Below, piece after piece: positions 16,371-24,548 of a stretch of DNA of 64,000 bases. Under the pieces are notes generated by a model. The model did not search any database. It worked only from the letters and a program-made list of their open reading frames with translations, and was not told the origin of the DNA. The DNA is from Palsa-147 sp049279675 (lineage in GTDB: Bacteria > Acidobacteriota > Terriglobia > Acidiferrales > UBA7541). The position numbers and the translations under genes are program-made. How positions within the stretch are numbered: position 1 is the first letter of the stretch; every line of letters starts with the position of its first letter. The stretch lies in assembly GCA_049279675.1 (NCBI GenBank), contig JBAPOP010000168.1:136878-200877 (forward strand). The letters run 5' to 3'.

Positions 16371-19300
16371 TCAAAATTCGACGCGCGCGTGAAATGCGAT
16401 CATGCGGGGTGAGCTGTCGCCGCCCAGTCCCACGCCGAGTAGTCCGGTGGGCGGCGAAGTGGTGTACGTTAGCGCGCCGAAACCAATCTGCGTTGTAGGC
16501 TTTCCGGGAATACCTGCGAGCGTGTTGCTCGGCAGCCCGAAGTTCGGATGGTTAAATACGTTGAAGAACTGGCCTTCGAAACGCACCTTCACGCGCTCGC
16601 CCACGGGAAACAATTTCGAGACGCAGAAATCGCTCCAGAAAAAATCCGGCCCGCGAAGCGAGTTGCGCCCGAGACTTCCAAACTGGCAATCCTCCGGATT
16701 GTCCCCACCGTCGCACGCGCCGGTGCTCGGGTCCACGCTCGAAACGAACGCATCCGGATTGAGCCATTGGATCGATCCCGGTTGCGTTACGCCAGATATC
16801 GAATTGCGGTCGTATCGTGAAACACCGGAAACGCCACTCGCGAATTGCGGCCCTCCGCCCTGCACGATCCCGTTTCCGTTTGCTGAATATGATGTACTCA
16901 GCACCGAAAACGGAATACCGCTGTGCCAAACGGCGGTTCCTGAAATCTGCCAGTCATTCACCACGTGTCCGAGCCAGCGGCTGTGCGCTCGGATCGGCAA
17001 TTGATACGTATACTCCAAGCTCAAATTGTGGCGAATGTCGTAGTCGCAGGGGCCGTAATCGCGGGCCAAATCTCCCGGCAGAGGTGTAGTAATTCCTCCC
17101 GCGGAAAATTGCAGAAATCCGCCGTTTGAGACTTCATCCATGCACCGGCTAAACGTGTAATTGATCTGTCCTTGCAGTCCGTGGCCTGCGCGCTTCATCG
17201 CCGTGAGTTGCAAGCCGCTGTAATGGCTGTTTGCGCCCGTCGCAAACTGAGTTACGCCGCCAAATCGCGAATCCGTTGGCTGCTCGTACGGATAAGGCGA
17301 GAAGCAGCCCTGGCACACCGTCTGATAACCGTTTACCTGCGTCGTATATGGCTGGTTCACTGCGCGAGTGCCAACGTACTGGGCGCGCACGCTTCCGGTC
17401 GAACCAATCTGCTCTTCGATTCCAAGGCTCCACTCCAAGAAGTAGGGCGCCCGCAGGGTCCCGCTCGGCACTGCCGTCATCGCGACACGTGGAAGACATG
17501 CGGCAGGGTTGGCCATCGGCGACGCGCACGACAACTCTCCTTGCGCGAACCCTGAGCCAAACGCCTGATTGGCCGCCGCCATCGCATCGATGGCGCTGTT
17601 CGGTACGCCTGGCGCGATCGCGATTCCGCCGACGGTGCCGAGCAGTCCTCCTTGAAATCCCCGCACGTATGGCGGGTTAACGCCGATTACGTCGGCGACG
17701 CTACCGGGCAATAGATCGCTGAATATCCCGAAGCCCGCGCGAACCACGGATTTTGAACTGAATTGCCAGGCGAGCGCCGACCTCGGCTGAAGAATTGCGA
17801 TGGGCGTCGCGGAAAATAATTTTTCGAGATTCGTTTGTATCGCGGCGTTCAGCGGTTGATTGACGTTGTGCGAGATGGAGTCGAACGCTCCTCCCAGCCT
17901 CGCGATTTCATTGTGCGGTTCCAGTGGATTGGAATTAAATGTGTCGCGCAGACCGATGGTCCATGTCAGCTTCGGCGTCAGTTTCCAGGTGTCCTGCGCG
18001 TAAAGGTCGAGATTGAGGAATCGGAACGGTTCATTGGCCGTTTGAGGAAAAGTCTCGGTCGCTGACGAAGCGACGCCGTAAATAAATTGCGACAACGTCG
18101 TGTAATCGACCGTTGGCACATTCCCCTCGCCGAAATCGTAATCGTTTAGTCGAAACATGCGCGTATTCGTACCGAACCGGAATTCATGCGCGCCACGGTT
18201 CCACGCCAGATTGTCGTTGATAAAGACGCGCGACGCGCGCCTGCCTTGCAGCCATGTATTGTCGAGCCCGCCGACAGTCGTAAACGGCGCATTTGAACCG
18301 AGCCCTTGCAGCACAATCGGGAATGCCTCGAGTGTCTTCTCGAAATCGCTAGGCGCGAACAAGCTTTCGTACCAGGAGAATCCCGGATTGAAATAGTTCA
18401 CCAGGTTTTGTGACACGACGCGCGTATATCCAGCCGCAAACGAGTAAAGAGGCTGCGGCGAAACCGAATCGAACACAGAATTTATCGGATCGGTGTACGC
18501 GGCTTGCACTCCCGTGTCGGCCTGGAAGCGAAACCACGTGAAATTTTTTGCGTTGATGTTGTAATCGATTCGGGCGGTTTGCACTTGCTCGTGGTCATCG
18601 CTTGAGTGCGAAACACTCTGGCTATTTGCGCACCCATTCCCATCGTTACCGAGCGGACATCCGAGTATCGCTCGGGGCGCTCCGCTCGTATTTCCATACA
18701 GCGAAAACATCTTTTGATAAAAAGGCACCAAAGCGGGCTCCGCCGGATAGCACGATCCGGTTTCGCAGCCACTTGTTTGACCGAGCGGGAGTTGCTGCAG
18801 CACAAAGTCCTGAAATGCAGAGGTTGGGACTACAGTGGCAGTTACGATTGGAAGTGCAATGCGCACCCATTCGCTGTCGAAAAAGAAAAACAACTTGTTT
18901 TGCACGATCGGACCGCCGAGGCTCCCTCCGAAATGATTCACCGTTGACCGCGGTTTGTGATTTCCCGGCGTCGCATTTGTGAAGAAATCCGCGGCATTCA
19001 GACGCGATCCGTTCCACATCTCGTAGAGGTTTCCGTGAAATTGGTTCGATCCTGACTTCGTCACGTAATTGACTTGCGACGCGCCGTACCGGCCCTGGTC
19101 GGACGAGTAAGAAAGGGTATTGACCGTGACTTCGGAAATTGAATTGATTCCGAGAACGAGATTCGTCGAAAGGCCGCTATTCAGATTCGTAAGGGGGTCG
19201 TTCGTCTCGAGCCCGTCAACGATGTAACCATTTGAAAGAGCCGGCAGTCCGTTGAATTCCACGTTGCCGTATCCGTTTGAGCCGCCGACGAAGTCGTTGC

Positions 19301-19844
19301 CGCTGCCGGCTGTGTTCATCAACGCGCCTGGAGCGAACTGCAGGGGATAGGTCAGATCGCCGCCGGGATTGGGAAGATTTTCGAGGGCCTGCGCGTTCAG
19401 CGTAGTCGCGGTATTTGCGTTTTCGGGATTCAGGAGTGGCGCTTCGCCAGTCACTTCGACAGCAAACTTCGATTGCGCCAGCCTTAGCATGAAATTAACG
19501 GTCTGCCTTTGGCCGAGCCCGGCGGATACGTTGTCGAGTTGTTGTGTCTCGAATCCTTCCGCTTGGACCTTGACGGAATAATTTCCTGGTAGGAGCTGCG
19601 GAAAATTGTAGCGGCCTTCGTTGTCGGTCTTTACCTCGCGCTGCAGCCCAGTTTCGCGATTCGTTACGGTCACGGTGACGCGCGGCGCGCTCGCGCCCGT
19701 TGGATCGCTCACGCTGCCGCCGATGGCGCTTGTCGTCTCGCCCTGCGCGAAAACGGCGGCCGCGAAAAGAATTGAGAAAGCGATTGCGAACAGCAATCGG
19801 AGAGAGGTGAGGGAACACTTTGACCGCGCTCTCTGATTCGGCAT
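16371..19844 (-). CDS. TonB-dependent receptor with N-terminal carboxypeptidase-regulatory domain (Oar-like)
   Basis: About 1157 residues from the ATG at 19844; an in-frame GTG at 19865 is a weaker start. After a signal peptide ending V-F-A-Q, residues ~25-115 form the regulatory domain (GGSVSDPTGASAPRVTVTV, then GRYNFPQLLPGNYSVKV). A plug domain follows, including SNGYIVDGLETNDP. The rest is a beta-barrel ending in an aromatic terminal strand (AFHARVEF), the outer-membrane insertion signal. Such receptors are highly expanded in Acidobacteriota and are thought to import or bind large substrates such as glycans or peptides. No neighbouring degradative gene identifies the ligand. Confidence 0.9.
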   Translation of the reverse strand: MPNQRARSKCSLTSLRLLFAIAFSILFAAAVFAQGETTSAIGGSVSDPTGASAPRVTVTVTNRETGLQREVKTDNEGRYNFPQLLPGNYSVKVQAEGFETQQLDNVSAGLGQRQTVNFMLRLAQSKFAVEVTGEAPLLNPENANTATTLNAQALENLPNPGGDLTYPLQFAPGALMNTAGSGNDFVGGSNGYGNVEFNGLPALSNGYIVDGLETNDPLTNLNSGLSTNLVLGINSISEVTVNTLSYSSDQGRYGASQVNYVTKSGSNQFHGNLYEMWNGSRLNAADFFTNATPGNHKPRSTVNHFGGSLGGPIVQNKLFFFFDSEWVRIALPIVTATVVPTSAFQDFVLQQLPLGQTSGCETGSCYPAEPALVPFYQKMFSLYGNTSGAPRAILGCPLGNDGNGCANSQSVSHSSDDHEQVQTARIDYNINAKNFTWFRFQADTGVQAAYTDPINSVFDSVSPQPLYSFAAGYTRVVSQNLVNYFNPGFSWYESLFAPSDFEKTLEAFPIVLQGLGSNAPFTTVGGLDNTWLQGRRASRVFINDNLAWNRGAHEFRFGTNTRMFRLNDYDFGEGNVPTVDYTTLSQFIYGVASSATETFPQTANEPFRFLNLDLYAQDTWKLTPKLTWTIGLRDTFNSNPLEPHNEIARLGGAFDSISHNVNQPLNAAIQTNLEKLFSATPIAILQPRSALAWQFSSKSVVRAGFGIFSDLLPGSVADVIGVNPPYVRGFQGGLLGTVGGIAIAPGVPNSAIDAMAAANQAFGSGFAQGELSCASPMANPAACLPRVAMTAVPSGTLRAPYFLEWSLGIEEQIGSTGSVRAQYVGTRAVNQPYTTQVNGYQTVCQGCFSPYPYEQPTDSRFGGVTQFATGANSHYSGLQLTAMKRAGHGLQGQINYTFSRCMDEVSNGGFLQFSAGGITTPLPGDLARDYGPCDYDIRHNLSLEYTYQLPIRAHSRWLGHVVNDWQISGTAVWHSGIPFSVLSTSYSANGNGIVQGGGPQFASGVSGVSRYDRNSISGVTQPGSIQWLNPDAFVSSVDPSTGACDGGDNPEDCQFGSLGRNSLRGPDFFWSDFCVSKLFPVGERVKVRFEGQFFNVFNHPNFGLPSNTLAGIPGKPTTQIGFGALTYTTSPPTGLLGVGLGGDSSPRMIAFHARVEF

Positions 19845-20254
19845 AGATGCTCTACCGGCGTTCACTTAGGAGGTTAACCGTAGTTAATATGATGTGTAAA
19901 GCGAAATAAATTAGGCCGCTGCCGCCGAGATTAGGACAGAGAGTTGCGTGCGGAGCCTCGCGGAAGGAGGCGCGGCACGGCTCTTGCGATGCCGCGCGAA
20001 GCAGGCTCTGGCTTTAGTTTGTGCGGCGCCCCTTCCGGCCGGTGATTCGCATTTGCGTGCCAACCCTGTTAGGGTAGACGCGGGACCGCGTGCGAGCTCC
20101 GTTGTTTGGATGGCTGGCCGGCGATTTCATCTGAGTTTGTTCTTGGCAAACTGACTGCTCCAAGCCATTGAAAACAAAGGCATGCCGCGCGCTCTTGCCC
20201 ACGATAAAATAGAGTATTTGAGAGGCGCTCGTATCAAAATCTACCGCCACGAAA
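19845..20254. other. Divergent intergenic region between TonB receptor and der
   Basis: This 410-bp stretch has no credible gene. On the minus strand it carries a possible promoter of the receptor (TTTACA, then TTAACC after 17 bp, ending near 19870). The plus-strand half is GC-rich with several short imperfect inverted repeats (around 19965-20040), perhaps a leader hairpin before der. Confidence 0.4.
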
Positions 20255-21697
20255 ATGACCGAAAAACTTCCATCCATCGTGATCGTCGGTCGCCCGAACG
20301 TCGGGAAATCCACGCTCTTTAATCGCCTCACGGGCACGCGCCGCTCGATTGTCACCGACGAACCCGGCATCACGCGCGACCGCATTTACGGCACGGCGAC
20401 GTGGGATGGCAAACCTTTCGAGCTTGTGGACACTGGCGGGATCGTCCCGGACGACAAAGCCGGCATCCCTCGCGAAATTCTGCGGCAAGCGAAGGTTGCG
20501 ATTGAGAATGCCGCTTGCGTCGTGCAAATCGTCGACGCGCGCACCGGACTCGTGCCTCTCGATATCGAACTCGCGCAATTGCTGCGCCGCGCGGGCAAGC
20601 CGCCGATCATCGCCGCGAACAAGGTCGACACGCCGCAACATGCCGCGCTCGCCGCGCCCTTTTACGAATTGAGCGATCAGGTCTATCCGATTTCGGCCGA
20701 GCACGGATTCGGCCTCGACGATTTGCTCGATGTGATCACGGCGTCGTTCGCAAAAGGTGACGCAGCAGTAATCCCGCCGGAAACCAATGTCGCGATCATC
20801 GGCCGCCCGAACGTTGGGAAATCGACGCTGCTAAATCGCCTAGTGGGCGAAGAGCGCGCCATTGTTTCGCCCGAGCCGGGAACCACGCGCGATGCTGTGG
20901 ACACCGTCGCCGAGCGCGAAGGCCATTTGTATCGTTTTCTCGACACGGCAGGAATTCGCCGGAAAGGGAAGACGACGCTCGTCGCTGAAAAATTGAGCGT
21001 CATCATGGCAAAGCGGCATCTGGAACGCGCGGATGTTGCGCTGCTGGTCGTCGATGCTTCGATGGGCGTCACATCGCACGACGCGACGATCGCCGGCTAC
21101 GCCGAACAGTCCGGCCGGTCCGTGATCATCGTGATGAACAAATGGGATCTCGCGCTAGAAATGGCTCGCAAGAAAGCCGCGACGCCCGCCAAGCGCGAGC
21201 CGAAAGACGGCCGAAAGCGCGCCACCGGCATCGATCCCGCCACGCTCGCCAAAAATTACGAAGAAATCGTCCGCGCGAAATTGAAATTCCTAAGCTACGC
21301 CCCGATCATTTTCCTTTCGGCGCTCACCGGCGATCGCGCGCAAAAAATCTACCCGCTGATCGATCAAATTGCGGAAGCGCGCAACCGCCGCGTCTCGACT
21401 GGCGAATTGAACCGCTGGCTCGCCGACGTGGATCTCGATCGCGGCACGACTCCGGCCAGCCGCAAAGTCAAAATCTATTACGTCACCCAGGCCGCGACGT
21501 CGCCTCCCACATTCGTTCTCTTCACGAATCAGTTGAGGCCGTTCCATTTCAGCTTTCAGCGATTCCTTGAAAATCAGCTCCGCGAACGCTTCCATTTCAT
21601 CGGCACGCCGATTCGCTTCATCCAGCGGCTGAAGAAGCGCGATCGGGGCCGCAGCCGGCCGCCACGCGAACGAGGCGCGTCGGAAGGGCGCCGATGA
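20255..21697 (+). CDS. der: Ribosome assembly GTPase Der (EngA)
   Basis: A 480-residue essential GTPase for 50S subunit maturation. It has the unique tandem GTPase layout: domain 1 with GRPNVGKSTLFNRL, DTGG and NKVD; domain 2 with GRPNVGKSTLLNRL, DTAGIRRKGK and NKWD. A C-terminal KH-like domain (KIYYVTQAATSPPTFVLFTN) follows. The linker between NKWD and the end of domain 2 carries a lysine-rich insert (KKAATPAKREPKDGRKRATG) not usual in the family. The stop overlaps the start of the next gene by 4 bp. Confidence 0.97.
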   Translation: MTEKLPSIVIVGRPNVGKSTLFNRLTGTRRSIVTDEPGITRDRIYGTATWDGKPFELVDTGGIVPDDKAGIPREILRQAKVAIENAACVVQIVDARTGLVPLDIELAQLLRRAGKPPIIAANKVDTPQHAALAAPFYELSDQVYPISAEHGFGLDDLLDVITASFAKGDAAVIPPETNVAIIGRPNVGKSTLLNRLVGEERAIVSPEPGTTRDAVDTVAEREGHLYRFLDTAGIRRKGKTTLVAEKLSVIMAKRHLERADVALLVVDASMGVTSHDATIAGYAEQSGRSVIIVMNKWDLALEMARKKAATPAKREPKDGRKRATGIDPATLAKNYEEIVRAKLKFLSYAPIIFLSALTGDRAQKIYPLIDQIAEARNRRVSTGELNRWLADVDLDRGTTPASRKVKIYYVTQAATSPPTFVLFTNQLRPFHFSFQRFLENQLRERFHFIGTPIRFIQRLKKRDRGRSRPPRERGASEGRR

Positions 21698-23070
21698 CGA
21701 AGGCCGAAAAACGGCTCGGCCTTGCCTTCCTCTTCTCGCTCATCTTCATGACTCCATCGGTGCGCGGCGATGGCGTCGGCTATTATTCGCTAATTCGCGC
21801 GCCGTTGATCGAACACGCATTCCATTTCGAAAACGACTGGCGTGTCGGTTTTCCCGCGATTCAAGTGGGCACACCGAACGGAACCGACAGCAAAGGCTTT
21901 CTCGGGTACACGCGAACCGGCCATCTCGGAAACTACTATTCGGTTGGACCCGCCATTCTGTGGGCGCCGTTTCTGATCGTCGCGCACGTTGCAGTTCTCG
22001 CGGCAAACGCGATGGGCGCGCACATCGCCGCCGACGGTTTCTCCCGGACCTACATCTTCGCGATGGCCATTGGCACCGCTGTGTACGCTTTTCTCGCGCT
22101 CATTCTGGCGTTCCGCATCGCCTGCCGTTACGTCGAAGCTCAATGGGCGACGCTCGCGACGATCGGAATTTGGCTCGCGAGTTCCTTCCCGGCGTATCTC
22201 TACGTGTTTCCGTCGTGGTCCCACGTGCAATCCGCTTTCGCTGCCGGGCTTTTCGTTTGGTATTGGGATGGCACGCGCGGCCAGTTGAAGCTGCGGCGCT
22301 CGGCGCTGCTCGGACTTGCGGCTGCGCTGATGATCAACGTCTACTACGTAAACGCGCTCTTCCTGCTTCTCCCATTTTTTGAAACGTGTTCGAGCTTCTG
22401 GCGCATGTTGCGCGGGTCGAGCGAAGATCGAAATCGCTTTGCGGCGCTCGTACGTGCGAACTTCGTTTTCGCTGCCGCATGCGTCGTGGGACTGGCCCCA
22501 ACGCTCATCACGAAACTCATCATCTTCGGCAGCCCATTTCGCAGCGGTTACACAAATGTGTCCCAATGGCATTGGTCATCGCCGCATCTGCTCGGAGTTT
22601 TGTTTTCCTCGGACCACGGTTTGCTCCTCTGGACGCCCATCATCATCCCGGCCATCGCCGGTCTGATCGCGGGCTGGAAGCGAATCGGAGATCTCGCGAA
22701 GTATTCACTCGTCGTGCTCGCTATTTTCACTTACGTCGTGGCGTCGCACGTTTACTGGGATGGCGTCGCATCGTTCGGCAATCGTTTTTTCATTTCGTTC
22801 ACGCCAATTTTCGTTGCCGGACTCGCGAACGCACTGAAATTATTTGCCGGCATCTGGCGCAAGCCGCGTTCCGGCTTCATCCGCGCCGCGGTCATCGTCG
22901 CAATTCTCGCGATTTGGAATCTTGGCTTCCTTTTTCAATGCGCGACGGGTCTGGCGCCGCTCTACGGCCCGGTCACATGGAACGAAGTGGTCTACAATCA
23001 GTTTCGAACCGTGCCGCAAGACGCTTCGAGCGCGATCTTCAATCGACTGACGGGCTGGGCCCGGCATTGA
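21694..23070 (+). CDS. Polytopic membrane protein, glycosyltransferase-39/mannosyltransferase-like
   Basis: A 458-residue protein with about 10-11 hydrophobic segments. The first lumenal loop begins DGVGYYSLIRAPLIEHAF and contains acidic residues followed by TRTGHLGNYYSVGPAILWAPF, the arrangement seen in acidobacterial PMT/GT39-like proteins, whose first loop carries the catalytic Asp. The start ATG overlaps the der stop (ATGA), so it is translationally coupled to der, an unusual partner. A lipid-linked-sugar transferase role is inferred; acceptor and donor are unknown. Confidence 0.72.
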   Translation: MTKAEKRLGLAFLFSLIFMTPSVRGDGVGYYSLIRAPLIEHAFHFENDWRVGFPAIQVGTPNGTDSKGFLGYTRTGHLGNYYSVGPAILWAPFLIVAHVAVLAANAMGAHIAADGFSRTYIFAMAIGTAVYAFLALILAFRIACRYVEAQWATLATIGIWLASSFPAYLYVFPSWSHVQSAFAAGLFVWYWDGTRGQLKLRRSALLGLAAALMINVYYVNALFLLLPFFETCSSFWRMLRGSSEDRNRFAALVRANFVFAAACVVGLAPTLITKLIIFGSPFRSGYTNVSQWHWSSPHLLGVLFSSDHGLLLWTPIIIPAIAGLIAGWKRIGDLAKYSLVVLAIFTYVVASHVYWDGVASFGNRFFISFTPIFVAGLANALKLFAGIWRKPRSGFIRAAVIVAILAIWNLGFLFQCATGLAPLYGPVTWNEVVYNQFRTVPQDASSAIFNRLTGWARH

Positions 23071-23088
23071 TCTCCACAAGAGAACCCG

Positions 23089-23116
23089 TTGACACCGGCC
23101 GAAATCGGCCTACGAT
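23089..23116 (+). promoter_or_regulatory. Promoter of the MerR gene with dyad in the spacer
   Basis: TTGACA (23089-23094) and TACGAT (23111-23116) are separated by 16 bp. The spacer contains an inverted repeat, GGCCGA-AA-TCGGCC (23097-23110). MerR-family regulators bind dyads lying between -35 and -10, so this is a likely autoregulatory site. The start codon is 13 bp after the -10. Confidence 0.55.
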
Positions 23117-23129
23117 ACGGAAATAGGAC

Positions 23130-23561
23130 ATGGCTGCGCCTGCTCAATCATTTCCGCCGGAAGTCCCGCAGAAGAGTCTCTTTCGCATCGGCGAAGTGAG
23201 CCGCCTGACGGACACGAAGGCGTTTGTCCTGCGCTATTGGGAAACCGAATTTCCGATGCTTCAGCCGGTGAAGAGTCCAAGTGGCCATCGGCTGTATCGC
23301 CGCGAGGACATCGAAACCGTCTTCGAAATCAAGCGGCTCCTTTACGGCGAGGGCTTCACAATCGCCGGCGCACGAAAGCATCTGGCCGATCTCGCGGCCG
23401 GCGGTGCGGTGCTGGTAGCTGAGCCTGCCGCCCCTGAACGAATCGCTTCGGCACCTTCTTCTTCTCGCGCCAATGCGGCGTCGAACGCTGCGCAGCGAAA
23501 TTTGTTGCTCGATCTTCGCGAGGAACTTCTCGCCATCTTGACCCTTCTCGAACGCGAGTGA
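23130..23561 (+). CDS. MerR-family transcriptional regulator
   Basis: A 143-residue DNA-binding protein. Residues ~16-85 are a MerR winged helix-turn-helix: FRIGEVSRLTDTKAFVLRYWE, then SGHRLYRREDIETVFEIKRLL and GFTIAGARKHL. The form with RYWETEF is that of HspR/MlrA-like or cell-cycle MerR regulators. The C-terminal half is short and Ala-rich with a terminal helix, and no effector-binding domain or metal-binding cysteines are present. Its own promoter carries a dyad in the spacer. Targets are unknown; tRNA-Pro and surE follow. Confidence 0.88.
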   Translation: MAAPAQSFPPEVPQKSLFRIGEVSRLTDTKAFVLRYWETEFPMLQPVKSPSGHRLYRREDIETVFEIKRLLYGEGFTIAGARKHLADLAAGGAVLVAEPAAPERIASAPSSSRANAASNAAQRNLLLDLREELLAILTLLERE

Positions 23562-23583
23562 TAACCTGAATTGCTGGCCCGGT

Positions 23584-23660
23584 CGGGACGTGGCGCAGCC
23601 TGGTAGCGCGCACGCTTGGGGTGCGTGAGGTCGCTGGTTCGAATCCAGTCGTCCCGACCA
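23584..23660 (+). tRNA. tRNA-Pro (anticodon GGG)
   Basis: A complete cloverleaf with CCA encoded: acceptor stem CGGGACG/CGTCCCG, D stem GCGC/GCGC, anticodon stem CACGC/GCGTG with loop TTGGGGT giving anticodon GGG, and T arm with TTCGAAT. It reads proline codons CCC and CCU. Confidence 0.96.
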
Positions 23661-23727
23661 TCTTCCACGCTCGGGTAGATTCCATGTTTCCCAGCGCGCA
23701 TCCGTATGTCAGGAAGCTTCAATTTCC

Positions 23728-24483
23728 ATGCCGCATATCGTTATCACCAATGATGATGGGATTTTCGCGCCGGGACTTCGGGCGCTGGTGAAGGGGCTTG
23801 AAGGCCTCGGCACCATCAGTGTGGTTGCGCCGAGCCACGAGCGCAGTGCGGCCGCGCAATCGCTCACGCTCCGCCAGCCAATTTATTGCGATCAAGTCGC
23901 GGAGCGCGAATGGGCTGTCGAGGGCACGCCGGCGGATTCGATGATCATCGCTCTTCACGCGTTATTCCCGGAGAAGCCTGACCTCGTGATTTCCGGAATC
24001 AATCGCGGCGGAAATCTTGGCGAGAATGTGTATTATTCGGGAACGGTCGGCGCCGCGATGGAAGCGGCCATCAATCACGTTCCCGCGATTGCGATTTCAC
24101 TTTCGTATCGCGGGAAAGAATTCAATTTCGAGCCTGCCGCGCAATTTGCACGTCGGCTCGTGCCGCTGGTGTTGAAGGAAGGCATTCCCGCGGGAGTCCT
24201 TTTGAACGTCAACGTGCCCAATCAATGGAAGGGCGAAGTCCGTTTCACGCGCCAATCCTCGAAAATCTCGCGAAATCTACTTCAGCCAGGAGAGGATCCG
24301 CGCGGCCGCAAATACTTCTGGTTGCACGAGCACGAAGTGAAAGACGAAGTCGCCCCGGACACCGATTACGCCGCCGTCTTCGATGGCGCGATATCCGTAA
24401 CGCCTCTCGAACTCGACCACACGCACGTTCCTTCGCTCAATCATCTCTCCCACTGGGCGAAAGAACTCGAAAAGAAAACTTAG
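23728..24483 (+). CDS. surE: 5'/3'-nucleotidase SurE
   Basis: A 251-residue metal-dependent phosphatase that releases phosphate from nucleoside monophosphates. The N-terminal ITNDDGIFAPG carries the two metal-binding aspartates; APSHERSAA supplies the conserved serine, and SGINRGGNLGENVYYSGTVGAAMEA the asparagine and substrate site. Length matches the family. It begins 67 bp after tRNA-Pro and converges with the TldE-like gene. Confidence 0.96.
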   Translation: MPHIVITNDDGIFAPGLRALVKGLEGLGTISVVAPSHERSAAAQSLTLRQPIYCDQVAEREWAVEGTPADSMIIALHALFPEKPDLVISGINRGGNLGENVYYSGTVGAAMEAAINHVPAIAISLSYRGKEFNFEPAAQFARRLVPLVLKEGIPAGVLLNVNVPNQWKGEVRFTRQSSKISRNLLQPGEDPRGRKYFWLHEHEVKDEVAPDTDYAAVFDGAISVTPLELDHTHVPSLNHLSHWAKELEKKT

Positions 24484-24548
24484 TATTAAATGTTGGGGGA
24501 GTGAATCGTGTTTGCGCGGAATCGTCTGCAGCGAATCGCGCTGGCGGA

